From the NCBI RefSeq assembly GCF_012273895.1, contig NC_052123.1:4785482-4849481 (forward strand): a DNA stretch of 64,000 nt. Reading direction: 5' to 3'. Under the pieces are notes generated by a model. That model saw only the letters and a list, made by a program, of their open reading frames with translations. It was not told the origin of the DNA and did not search any database. This DNA comes from Zerene cesonia (Eukaryota > Arthropoda > Insecta > Lepidoptera > Pieridae). The position numbers and the translations under genes are program-made. The stretch's first letter is position 1; every line of letters starts with the position of its first letter. Of this stretch, positions 1 to 12,600 are shown piece by piece.

Positions 1-485
1 CTGATAATTTCACTGATAGCGTATTCAACACTATTTGGCTGGAATTGTTATACATCATTTTTAACCGACATTCCCAAAACAAGGGATGGTGCACAAATCG
101 TATCGTGCATTATTTAAACTATCATTAAACCACAACCAAAACGGAATACATACATAACTTTAGAAACTGTACTAACTTAAGTAACTTCGTAACCTGTTGT
201 AAATTACATGAGTTGGAATATATCTCAGCAATCCTACTATCCTACTATCCTACTATCCTACTTATATTATAAATGCGAAGTATGTAAGGATGTGTGTGTG
301 TTTGTTACTCTTTCACACAAAAACTACTGAACTGATAGCAATGAAATTTTGTATGTAGATAAATGGACAACTGGAATAACACATAGGCAACTTTTTGTCC
401 CGATATTCCTACGGGGTACAGACTAACGCGGGTGAAACCGCGGGGCGCAGCTAGTTCTTAATATAGTAACTACTATAATACTCAC
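1..485 (-). other. Intron downstream of exon 7 (partial)
   Basis: Non-coding. It begins AT-rich without features and carries one HLE-1 copy (232-454) that ends 31 bp from the exon donor. No further exon is visible in the 485 bases. Confidence 0.75.
232..454 (+). mobile_element. HLE-1 copy (Helitron-like, non-autonomous)
   Basis: Family description: about 200 bp, starting TCCTACTAATATTATAAATG, with a GTAAGGATGTGTGTGTTTGTT block, a GATATTCCTACGGGATACGG block, and ending in a small hairpin (GCGG...CCGC) followed by CGCAGCTAG and then T. A 5' TC, a 3' hairpin and CTAG, and no clear target duplication fit a Helitron; I recall a lepidopteran Helitron family called Lep1 with such ends but cannot confirm identity. 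This copy has a tandem 5' end (TCCTACTA repeated four times). Confidence 0.75.
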
Positions 486-617
486 ACAAAACGTTGATAG
501 TGTGCGTGGCGACCACGTTCTCAGTGAGCTGGGCGTTGATGCCATGGCACACGATCACGATGGACCGCCGGTTCGGTTCCACTACCACCGTGATGTTCGA
601 TGTCGTAATCCAACCCC
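486..617 (-). CDS. sns: Exon 7 of 7: end of Ig domain C (residues 271-314)
   Basis: The exon is 132 nt, phase 1 to phase 1; acceptor tttatatacag, donor GTTTTGT|gtgagt. It reads GGWITTSNITVVVEPNRRSI then VIVCHGINAQLTENVVATHT and INVL. Cys294 is the second core cysteine. The position two before it, normally Tyr or Phe, is Ile/Val here (RSIVIVC); I take this as a property of this nephrin domain rather than damage. N278-I-T280 is a second N-glycosylation sequon. The last codon begins with T and needs a following exon, which would lie before position 1. A longer open frame through the acceptor side on the minus strand is a different frame and is not coding. Confidence 0.92.
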
Positions 618-3600
618 CTGTATATAAAAAATAATAATTTATAACAACCTGTATATGGAAAGATTTTTAAAACCATCCTGTATAAAGAATATAAAATATA
701 ACCGTGACAGACCGCGCTATATATAAAACAGTAATTAAATACACCCTGTATAAATAAGAAAAATAGTTCATATATTATGTTTACAACTATTTTTCTAACA
801 ATTAAACCATATTCCAATTAATTTAAGCTATGAAATTAATATCACGTGACAGCATCTACAGCAACAATAAAATATGAGAAAGGTCTTTTTATCACACATT
901 GTGTTATTTATGTTTTCTATCTCCTATTTATCATTTATCTGACTCCCATGATTTATAAGTCGCAGAAAAACATGGGCTCGAGTCAATGCAAAATAATGTT
1001 TTCGTGGTAGCTTTGTACGAAACAGCAGTTTAGTAGAGCTACAGTGGACGCCTATCTGTTAAAAATATCAGTAGCATATTTATACTGTAATATTTGAGGG
1101 AGCGACTTAAAACTCGATACACATGAAAATATTACAACTATAATTTTTTTAGCAATAACATTAATACACCTACATACTTATACATTTAATTTTCCTACTA
1201 TCCTACTAATCCTACTAATATTATAAATGCGAAAGTTTGTAAGGATGTGTGTGTGTTTGTTGCTCTTTCACGCAAAAACTACTCAACCGATTGCAATGAA
1301 ATTTGGTACGTAGACAGCTTGATAACTGGAATAACATAAAGGCAACTTTTAATCCCGATATTTTTACGGAATAGGGACTTACGCGTGAGAAACCGCGGGG
1401 CGCAGCTAGTATTATAATAACAATTATATTCTTTTCCACTCAGGTAAAGACCAAAAAAAATCCATCATAAACCCACCTTCAGGAGAAATCACTGTCCTAT
1501 TGCTGGCTTCTCTATGATGCTTCCCGGAGACCAGCCATTTGACTTCAGCAGCTGGGTTCGAGGGAGCTGTGCTGCAGGTGAGAGGAACTGGATCTCCGAC
1601 GCGAGCTTCTGATGGGCCAGATATAGTGACGTGGGCTGGGGCGACTGGAAGAGAGAAAATAAGATCATATTTATTTAATAAAGTTATTCTTGATGCAAGA
1701 ACTAGTTTTGTACAGATTTATGAATGTGTGCTTGTTACGGTTTCATGCTAAAACATCCGATCGGATCTGTATGAAAGACTCAAACTCAATCACAAACATT
1801 TTTTTATTCAACTAGACCTTCAGAAGCACTTTTGAATCGTCATAACACACAAAGATTATAGTGTGGACTAGCACATGGGCTTTTATTACAGTACCAAGTT
1901 CGACATGTGACATCTGCCAACTCACTCGGCCAGCGTAGTAGACGATGGCACAACACAGGTAGCCTGTGTCATTACAGCGGGGTATATAACCCGATGACAA
2001 TGATAGTAAGTATATCTAATCAAAGTTAATTTGAACCAGACTGCAGGGGTAGCGGTACCTCTATATCTACGCATATTTTTCAGCAACGGAAACTATTAAA
2101 CTTCCACAATTTATCTCGCTTAAAGTTTGTACAAAATTTCAAACTAGTTTCGCTATTAGTTACACTATCCTTTACTGTTGTGCAATTAACGTTTATTTCT
2201 TCGTTTATTACTAGCTGAAGCACACGGGTTTGTTCCTGTTTATCACCATTGTAGCATAATCTTTTAATGGTTTGACTGTGTGAATTTTTCATTTTTTATG
2301 TCATAATCAAGGCAAAGGCTTGTTGGGTCGCCTGATGGTAATGGATTGCTGAGTTTAAATGGTGTGGGATTATGATAGGTATGAGAAAGAATTAATGAAG
2401 GGAATAAAGGAAAGGTCTGGGCAGGGAAAAGGATATGTGCCGCTGGCTTTCCACTCACCAAACGAAACACTGGTGTGTGTGAGCTGGCCCAATTCGTGAT
2501 GTAGATTATTTTTTTTTTTATTTTTATTGTGTTTTCCGGTTCTACAATGCTGCTTATTGCCTTCCGTGGTTATTGGAATGAAGGGCAATTAATGAATGAA
2601 GAATTCTTAGGCCCATTCATAAAAAATATAAGAAGGCATAGTTGAAAATTTTTAACCAAAATTTTACTTTATTCTAAATCAAATGCATAGCATTAAATGA
2701 AGCTGAAAACTATTTAGATCCTCTTCATAATCTTATTAAAAACATTAAAGATCCGTTATACAAACTCACAGATCCGATCCCGAGAAATTAAAAGGCAAAC
2801 AAACAATTTCCAACAGCATTACGGAGTGTTACCTCGAATTCCAAGTAGCCAAGATTGTCAAACATCTCAAAGAAAAACTAAACGTAATTATATTAAAGTA
2901 AAGGACGAGAATCCTTTGATGCTTTGGCCGGTAGAGCGAAACGAAGTGTTTTTTTAAAGAAACAACTTTGTATACCCAGCGGGCGTGTTAATAAACAATA
3001 AGTTAGTATGGTATAAGACATAGCCGATTTTATAATTATTTGAAAAAAAAAATTGAATCGCCTCCAAATTGTCACATCTAGACCGAGTATAAATGGGATC
3101 AGAGTTCAATTAAAAAAAAGGGTGATGAAATGATGACAGGATATGAAAATCGGTTCACCCAGTTTAAAGTTATGATAACAAACACATAAGAGAGTCGAAT
3201 TGATAACCTCTTCATTACATAGTATAGTATAGTTGCTTTCTCTGTCCCTATGTCCCTATGTATGCTTAAATCTTTCGGGTTTTTTGATGGGTGTTTTTTT
3301 AATAGAAAGATTGATACAAGAGGAAGATATATGTATAATAACATCTGTTAAACTACTACGAATTTAATGCGTGCGAAGCCGCGGGCATAAAGCTACACTA
3401 AAATAAGTTTAAATTATGGATAATAATAAATTTTGGAATTTTTGAGGCTGTTTAGATTTTCTGTTTAAATGAATTATTTGGAATTAACTGTACACATTTT
3501 ATGAAAATATCATAAATGTGAAAACACTGGTAGTTACCCGCGACTTTGCTTCGCCAAAGACATGATGTTTATGTAAAATGCTTTATATAAGTGGCGAACA

Positions 3601-6600
3601 CGTGGTCATAGAAAATTCCAGATTTTATCCTCCGAACTACTTTACTACGAAAATTCGATGAGACGAAAAAAACACACACAAACACATTTACACATACGCG
3701 TAACACACACTAACGTTAGCTCTATACAAAATGGTACACGCGTTTCTTCTGAAATTGGACTAGACACCCCAAACCTCTCCACATCACTCCGATTGAGTTA
3801 TTCAGTCAAAGGATCGGTTAATGTATGGGATTTGAAGTGTAATTTTAACTTAAATAAACTACATTTTGTAGTAATTTAGTTTGTATTAGATACGTATGTA
3901 AATATAGATATTATTTATCTTTTTATTAGAGTAGTTTGTGATCCATGTCAAAACGCAAGAGGTTCACAAATTTTTTTGTTTGTTACTCGGTAACTCCGTG
4001 AGTTTGCAACTGATAAACTTGTTTTTTTTTTGAGTTGGATAGAAAATAGTTGCCTTTGGTCCTATTATTCATCTAGAGAACTCTGTGATATGGCAAATAA
4101 AATACATTTTCCTATTCAGCATGAGGATTATTAAAGTGCTTGGTCTTAGTCCTTTAAATATAATCTATACTAATATTATATAGCTGAAGAGTTTGTTTGT
4201 TTGTTTGTGCGCACTAATCTCAGGAACTAATGGTCCGATTTGAAACATTCTTTCGGTGTTAGATAGCCCATTTATTGAGGAAGGCTATAGGCTATATATG
4301 AACCACGGGCGAAGCCGGGGCGGACCGCTAGTTTACGACATATGTAGATTATGGAGCCGGAGGCCCGTTTTCTTTTTCTCACCCGTCCTAGTCCATTCTT
4401 TGTTTCCAATAGTCAATCCTTTCCTTAATTACCCCTATGCGGCAGCGCATTCGCAGAGGCACTAACTATCTTTGCCAATGTGCATTTATTTGGTGACGGA
4501 AGATTCTAAAACACTGCAATTATATTGCAGTTTTGCATGCTGCGAAGTGCGGGTTGCGCGTCGATCTGCTCTTATTTCGGTGTAGTTAAAGTGTAGTGGA
4601 AATCCGGCTACCTTGGCTGTGGCAGAGAAATGTCAGACTCCTACTGAAGAAAACTTCGCGATGACTACTTCGGCCAAGTAACGAGGGGTTCCTGAGATCT
4701 CGGTCATATTGTAAACTGGAAATTCGATATATTGGGTTAGGTTATATTTAAACTAACTTAACCCATCATATAGAAATTCCATTTCACACTTTAACAACTT
4801 CACATCCATAGATATCTACTACAGTTTCATGGATCGGAATTTTCAACTGATAAGTAGGGTAGATGATGATCTAAATTAGCCCATATATGTTCCCACTCCT
4901 GGGACACAAGCCTTCTATTAGGGGCCATAATCTACCACGCTGGCCAAGTGCGGGTTGGCAGATGTCACACGTCGTTGAATTTTTGATTCGCAGACATGCC
5001 GTTTTCCTTTACAGTTTCGAGCAGTGGTGATGTTATGAATGATGCTTAGAAATTTTACAGTGATGCATTTAATATGATTTTTTTTATTTAATACTTACAT
5101 AGTACAGTTAAGTCGATTTCGGCTTTCAAAGTATTGCTTATCATGATATTCTTCGCTTCGCAGGTGTATCTCGCTTTATTGTCAGACGCGTCAGCCTTAA
5201 ACGATAAGGCATTCTCTGACATGCGACCACTGGTTCTGTAAAAAAAGACAATTTATTTTAATATACACACGATAGTTGTCTAGTGGATTAGAAAATTTGT
5301 TAGATTTAACAGTTATGCTATTGAATGGATATGATTTATGTTGTTAATAATAAGTGGTAATTTAGTTGTTAAAAACTAGCTGTCTTATTGCAGTTTTACA
5401 GGCCTAGTCAAAGGATTTTCCCATGGCAATGTATATGACCTATGTCACTCTCTAGCCTCCGATAGAAAGACAAACAAACACACTTTAGCATTTAGATATT
5501 AAAGACTTTTACTGATTTTAAACGATATTTATACATTATATTATTAATCCGACGTATGTTTAAAAATACTCAACATACCAACTGCGGGGAAAGCCTCCAC
5601 CTAGGAGGTAGTTCACAAACAACAATTTTTGTATGACCTTCAAGACATGTAACATCTCAGTCTCCCGTGACGTATATAAGTCTATGTACAATTAACCACA
5701 TTCCATGCATTATTAAAGCAATACTGTCGCAATATATAAATTTCCATTTTTATTATTTAGGAAATGGACCATAATATTCCATTCTAAGAATTGCGTTTCG
5801 GTCGTTTGATTCTATTGACGAGATATCGTGTGCGACAGAGACGGCACGATATCTCCATCCCTCTCACAAACTCAATTACTTCCGGGGTGACCAGGTAAAC
5901 TAGCGAAGTTTATTATTTCCTAACAAATAGTTTGTATCAATATCAAACTGTAATACGAATTGTATTCTGAACTTCACTGGGTAATTAGGAAGGCCGTAGA
6001 CTGTTGGAGTTCAATGCTATAGAGCTATAAATGTATAGACGGGTTACGGAATTTTAAAATAAATTAATTATGTAATTATATGAGCTAGCACATTGAGACT
6101 AGTGGTTAACTAGTAAGCATAGAACCGAAGGGTCCTGGGATCGATAGCTGGTTGTGAATCACAAAAAGAATGTCTCCATCTGGCAGGGCACAGAACGCTG
6201 ATCACCTACTTGTCCATAACGAAAATCGATCAGTAAAACACATTTATATAGAATACCCTAGTGGGGTATGACGCCCCATAATGGGGACTTCACTTTTCTA
6301 TAGTGATGCAGTGTGGTAGCTCGAAAACATAGATCACAACGCGTTGCAGTAATTAAGAAATGCCACGACGCATTCTGATCAATTGGTGGTTCTGTGCGTT
6401 AAACTCCAATATACAATATATACAATTCAATTAAATTCCACATTAATTGTAACTGACGAAACCAAACAGTATACATTTCTCGGAATCCCTTTACCAAAAC
6501 CTAAACTAGGTACAGAGTTCCTTGAAATTCGAAATCTATTACGTTCCAGCTTCTGAGAATTAGCCCAGCTTATAGCTGGCTCGCACTGGTTCTAACCGGT

Positions 6601-9600
6601 TTGGCCCGGGACGAAGTCATAGAAACTCCTGTGCCATTCGTACTAATATAGTTTATTACTTGTGAGTGAATGTCAGAGAACACTAACTATTAAGTATTCT
6701 CAAGAGCTGAAGAGTCTGTTTATTTGAACGCGTTAATCTCAGAAACTTCTGAACCGAATTGCATGATTATTTTTGTGTTGATTAGTTCATTTATCCAAGA
6801 CACACACACACACACATGAAAAATGTTGCCAGAGGAATATTATATTTTTGGAGATCAGACGATGTTACATGGTTCAGTCACTTCTTTGAAATGTTATCAA
6901 ATTATTTCGCTATTTAATCGGACAAACAATAGATAATTAGGAGCAACTGCACCGATACCGATAGCAATACGAGAAAGGACGCAGGAAACAAGCTAGTGTG
7001 AAGTCCCGTGTCTCCTAGTAGGATATGAGCAGGAGATATATCTGATAGATTTTCTTTATAGACAACTAGGTGGTCAGCCATCTGAATCGAACAGGTATCA
7101 AACCCTTTCCACGATCACGCGTTAACCACTGTACCAAGGAGGTGGTCAACTTATATGAAGCAACACTCAAAATATAACAACAGTCTACCATAAACAAAGT
7201 TTATTAAAAAATAACCGCTGCGTTAAGCTTAAGCGGCATTTAATAGTTTTAAATTTTTCATAGTTGCAGTGAAACAGGTCTAACGTAAAAAGCCGTATTC
7301 TAGAACACGGGATTTTTTCGTTAAAGTCTAGACTTTAGCCCACTTCATTTTCTATGTGTATTTATATACTGAAAGTTTTAAATAGGGATTTAAGTATGTT
7401 GTAAATTCTTAATGCTGAGGCTTCAATGCGCGAAGTTTCGCCTTTGTTTGTGCTATGTGGATAAAAAATTGTTAGGGAAATAAGAAGTTCAGTCTACGTA
7501 CTACTGAATCACTACATAGTGTAATACAAAATCGCATTCTCTTGTTACTATAACGCCTTGATAGAGGAGTAATTGCAGTGTTAGGAAAAGACAGGTATAC
7601 CTCTTCTCTCTCTCTCCCTCTCTCTCTCTCTCTATAGACGCTAGTCAAAGAGAGAATGACAAGACATCCGTCACTTTCCCACACTTGATTTTGACTATTT
7701 TGTCTGATATCTTACTAATATGATAAAGTGAACTTATATTATCCTACTAGTCCTACTAATCCTAATAATATTATAAATGCGAAAGTTTGTAAGGATGTGT
7801 TTGTTGCTCTTTCACGCAAAAACTACTGAACCGATAGCAATGAAATTTGGAACGTAGACAGCTGGACAACTGGAATAACATATAGGCAACTTTTTATCCC
7901 GATATTCCTACGGGATACGTAGGTGAAACCGCGGGGAGCAGCTTGTAATTGATAGAGGAATGGATATTTGTTACGCTTTCATGCGAAAACATGTTTATTT
8001 TATGAAACTTATCGTATTGTATGAAATTTGATACAGAGATAGATTATAGTCTAGATTAGCGCTTAACTTTTAACCCAGGTATCGCGTGACAACGCAGGTT
8101 ACCTAGTTTACAAATAAAGTCTATGCTCTCGGATTCTTAGCAACGTGATAATGTGTATCTGAGTATAATATATATTAATGCTTGAAATTCAATTACATTA
8201 TGATAATGATGATAACTGCACGCTCGTCTGGTCTCGAACCGCCGACTTTTTTTAAGTCCGAGGTCACTGAGCCACCACATCTTCAGTTATATTACCCTGA
8301 ACTTTGTACTATGAAAAGTTGAACATTATCCACGAATCCCATAAGCGACTATCATGTAAGCGGTTAAGTTATTAGCCCGATTAACTGTTGTACATGTTTA
8401 TTGGTTAATTGGCAATGTTGGTATCGTTAGTGATGTTGGCAGCATTGCTATTGGCAGCTAACCAGGCTATACACAAGCTGGGGCTGCGGTTTTGTCTGAG
8501 ATTAAGGATAGATTAGATAGGATAGGTCAGCTTCAAAATTTTTTGTTGTAATGTAAATTAATACACGTGTAGAAGTGAATATTTTATATTGTTGATGTTT
8601 TTAAATTATATATATCTAGTTCTTGCCCGCGGCTTCGCACGCGTTAAGTTCGGCGTAGTTTAACAGATGTTATACATATAAACCTTCCTCTTGAATCACT
8701 TTATCTATTAAAAGAAACTCCATCAAAATCCGTTGCGTAGTTTTAAAGATTTAAGTATACATAGGGACATAGGGTCAGAGAAAGTGACATTGTTTTATAC
8801 TATGTAGTGATGAAATATTAGGACATCTTAATTTGATGAAATATTAGGATATCCTGCCTGGTGATTAAATTTTTTCTATTCTTTCAAAATCTCTCATATC
8901 TTAATTTTCTTCGTGCGGTGTAGAAAATTCTACTGAAAATACACTTAACTATATGTGATTATGGATCCAACAATTTTTATTTGTAGGATATCGTCCTATA
9001 TCAAAACGTAGCTATAAACAATTCCGACAAATTACACCTAATTCCGCTCATCCATTACAATTACAAAGCTACAAATAAACACACACATGAAACTAAACAC
9101 CACACTGCGAAATCTTGTCATTCAAACATATTTAAAATGCAGCACCATTAAACTTTTTAACCTCCATAGGAATCAAACCACGCACTAACATCCAACCATC
9201 CATAACATACAATTAGGTTTGACCCCAGGTCAGCGGCTAACAATGCGGAAAATCTTGCATTTCTACACATAATAGATTTTCCCAAAGGACTAAACACCAT
9301 GAAAATGATTGAATTATTCAATTGTTTACTTCCTATAAAATTATGTTAACGCTCTGTTACATTTCTTGCCTTGTAATAAATCCGTTTATGTTGGATGTAT
9401 GCAATTACTGAATCGATATAGATAAAATTTTGTATAGCAATTTGGAATACCATTATAGGGTTAATTGGGGGATGAAGTTTGTGTCTATAGTAATATTTGT
9501 ATGTTCAAAATTATAAATATCGATATTTAGAAAACTGCATGGTTTATTATACTTCTAGCTGCGCACCGCGGTTTCACCCGCGTAAGTCCGTATCCCGTAG

Positions 9601-12600
9601 GAATATCGGGATAAAAAGTTGCCTATATGTTATTCCAGTTGTCCAGCTGTCTACGTACCAAATTCCATTGCGATCGGTTCTTGCAAACTTTCGCATTTAT
9701 AATATAAGTAAGGTGTATGCAATTACTGAAAAGCAGTGGTGTCTCAGTGGTGAATACCTCGGATTTCAAAATCGATGAGTCAGGGTTCGAGACCGGGCGA
9801 GCGTGCAGGAAATAAATAGATTATTCAATTTATCTGCACATGTGGACAACATCATTACTGCTTGAAACAGTGATGGAAAACATCGTGAGGAAACCGGCAT
9901 GTCCAAGAATCAAAAGGTTTGACGACATGTAACATCTGCCAACCCGCCAGCGTGGTTGAATATGGCTTGAACCCTCATAGAAGGCCTGTGTCCCAACAGT
10001 GGGAACATGTATGGGCTGATGATGTGATGATGATGCAATACTGAATCAATACAGATAAAATGTTGTATAGCAATAGATAAGGAATACCGTTATTATACAG
10101 TAAATTTGGGGATAAAGTTTGTCTACATAGTAATATTTATAATAATAAATATCGATATCTCGAAAACTGCATTATTCATTATGCTATAAATAAAATTTTA
10201 CACAGACAGTAAATAAATTAAAATTATATCTTGGTTCATCTTTAAAACCATTTAATAAAATAAAGAATTTAATAAAATTAAAAACAAACAAAATATGTTT
10301 AATAACGACATTATTATAAACAATAAACATAATGAAAAGATATTGACTTTTATATATAAAATATTTCGTACACTAAAATTTACAGCCAATTCAAAAACTT
10401 AGCAGGGAATCCCAAACAAATAATGTAAAACTGCGATCTAAAGAGCGGAGACTTGTCACAATTTTAAATAAAAGATGCTTCAGAAGTGTCCTTTTATTTC
10501 GCCGCTAATAGTCGTAGAGGGTTATAAAATATGTATGGTGGCCACACGGCGGATTCTGTGGGATAAATGTTTCATAGCATTTCGAGAATTTAAGCAAGTT
10601 GTATAGAATAGAATATGGCTGTTTAGGACTATGTTTCTTTAAATCGCATTAATTTAACCGTTTCAGTATAATATGCTACATTTATAAATATATTTTATAA
10701 ATGGTTAAATAAATATCACAAATATAACATATAAAAAATTACTACTACATACAGAGATCACATTTTCTCAAGTACATAACCCTTATAAAACACTCTCTTT
10801 AAAGCCAGTATAAAAATCCTTTATCTCAGTCCATAACGTCACTTTAATCCAAAGTGATGACACTTTAAAGTTATCCCCACTTTACGCAATGCATTGTCAC
10901 CCTACACCGGACAGTCCGTACACGATAGAAGCATTACTGAGAGAGAATTCATTTAAACCGTCTCATATAAGACCGAATAGTTACTATTTCTCTTTATATT
11001 TCTTGAGTGTAGTTTAATCATCATTTGAGTGTCGGTTTTCAGTTTAAATACAGTTCTAAAGGAATTTAGGACTTTGAATTTGTGTGTTTGTTGGATGCAA
11101 TATACGAAATTGTTGAACAAATTTATACCTTTGTAAGAACTTAGCACGTTTGAATCGAGGCGATGCGATGTGCGTAGTTTGTGTTGTTTATAAATTTATT
11201 TGCGCAGTGCTGGATCAGTAGTTACTCGGACTTGAAGCGAAAAGCCGAGGGTTCGAGACCGGAGGAGCGTGCAAACAGCTAAATTCATTTTTCAATTCAT
11301 CGTACAAAATACATTAATGCTTATGTTCACTCCGGTCTTCTGTAGGGGAACGAACTGGCCCAATTCGTGCAAAAGCGTGCTACACCCACATTAGATTAGC
11401 TACATAGGTCATCCGTTATCACCACACTGGAATCAGTACTGCTTTGAGACGCCATCGCAACCCCTATGTACATCCAATACAATATTAACAAATCCCTATA
11501 AAGCACACCCGCTGGCGCTCATAACTTGTCCGCCATCATTATAAATTTCCCCTTAAATTTTCCGCGGCGTTATTTATTACTTAATCTGGACGCTTCGTGA
11601 ATGTTTTTAGGAGTTAACTGCTGTGATATTATTCCCTGAATGATGGCCTCGTCTCCGCTTTGTACAGACTACAGGGTCTCGAGCGTATGGAGGGATAAAA
11701 CCGTGTAAGGAGTTCGTAATTTTAATCTGTTTTACACGTCACACTAATCACGGTAATATTATAAATGTGAATGTTTGTTTGTTTGGATGTTTGTCCGGCA
11801 ATCACGCTGAAACTACTGAACGGATTTTGGTGAAATTTGGTATACAAACAGGATATGAGCGGACTTGAGTGATAGGACTTCTTATCCCGATTAAATGCTC
11901 GCTTGGGATAAAAAAGAAATCTTGATTTCCGGGCGGAGCCGGGACGAGCGTCTAGTGTGATAGATGTATAGTATCATTAATGTAGTGTAGGATAGGAAGA
12001 AGATATTGTACATATCTAAATATGTACTATCTTATTAAAGGGGTCACTTATATGTTTGTATGTACCTATTCATTAATACTCGATTGTGGCCCACTTGACT
12101 GCCGGATTACCTAATTCAAACTGTACACTTATCAAAGATCGGTGACAATACAATAATTTCATGAGTATCTTATTATAAATGATCGCCATGAACAAATTAC
12201 CTTACGGATGTGAACAAGTGAGACAAATGTCGTTGGTTATATCATTCAAGCGTGTTTTTTAATTGTTTTTAATCAAATACATTTATTTGAGCTAGTTAAC
12301 ATTTTAAAATAATTAAATAAGGGCTATCATTTTATAATACACCTATAAAGTTCTATCGAAACGAAAAATGTGAATCTTTTAACGTCCGTTGGTGAAATTC
12401 TATTACGAATGTTTTAAATGTAATTTAAAACATAATATTATTAAGTAATTATGTCCAGTAAAATGAGCATTTACAAGAGGTTTTGCCGCTTTTTCTTCGT
12501 TAAATACCATCAAAAAGCTTACAAAATAAATAGGTTCGAGTGTTCTATGAAGTACAGATAAAAAAGGGGTTTAAATGAATTTCTTCTAGAAAATTCTTTG

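Larger units (their letters stand above)
1645..5098 (-). other. Intron between exons 5 and 6
   Basis: 3454 bp containing S1 relics (about 1890-1998 and 4863-5036), S3 relics (2323-2506 and 4347-4463), HLE-2 (3212-3397) and HLE-5 (4164-4331). I see nothing recognisable in 2600-3200 or 3400-4150. Confidence 0.8.

Noticed and set aside
521..817. 98-codon minus-strand frame running through the exon 7 acceptor
   Set aside because: It reads exon 7 in the wrong frame; the spliced frame gives the Ig domain end.
232..1409. Direct repeats that could suggest a CRISPR-like or tandem array
   Set aside because: Copies are dispersed, in both orientations, about 200 bp long and separated by kilobases; they are mobile elements in a eukaryotic genome.
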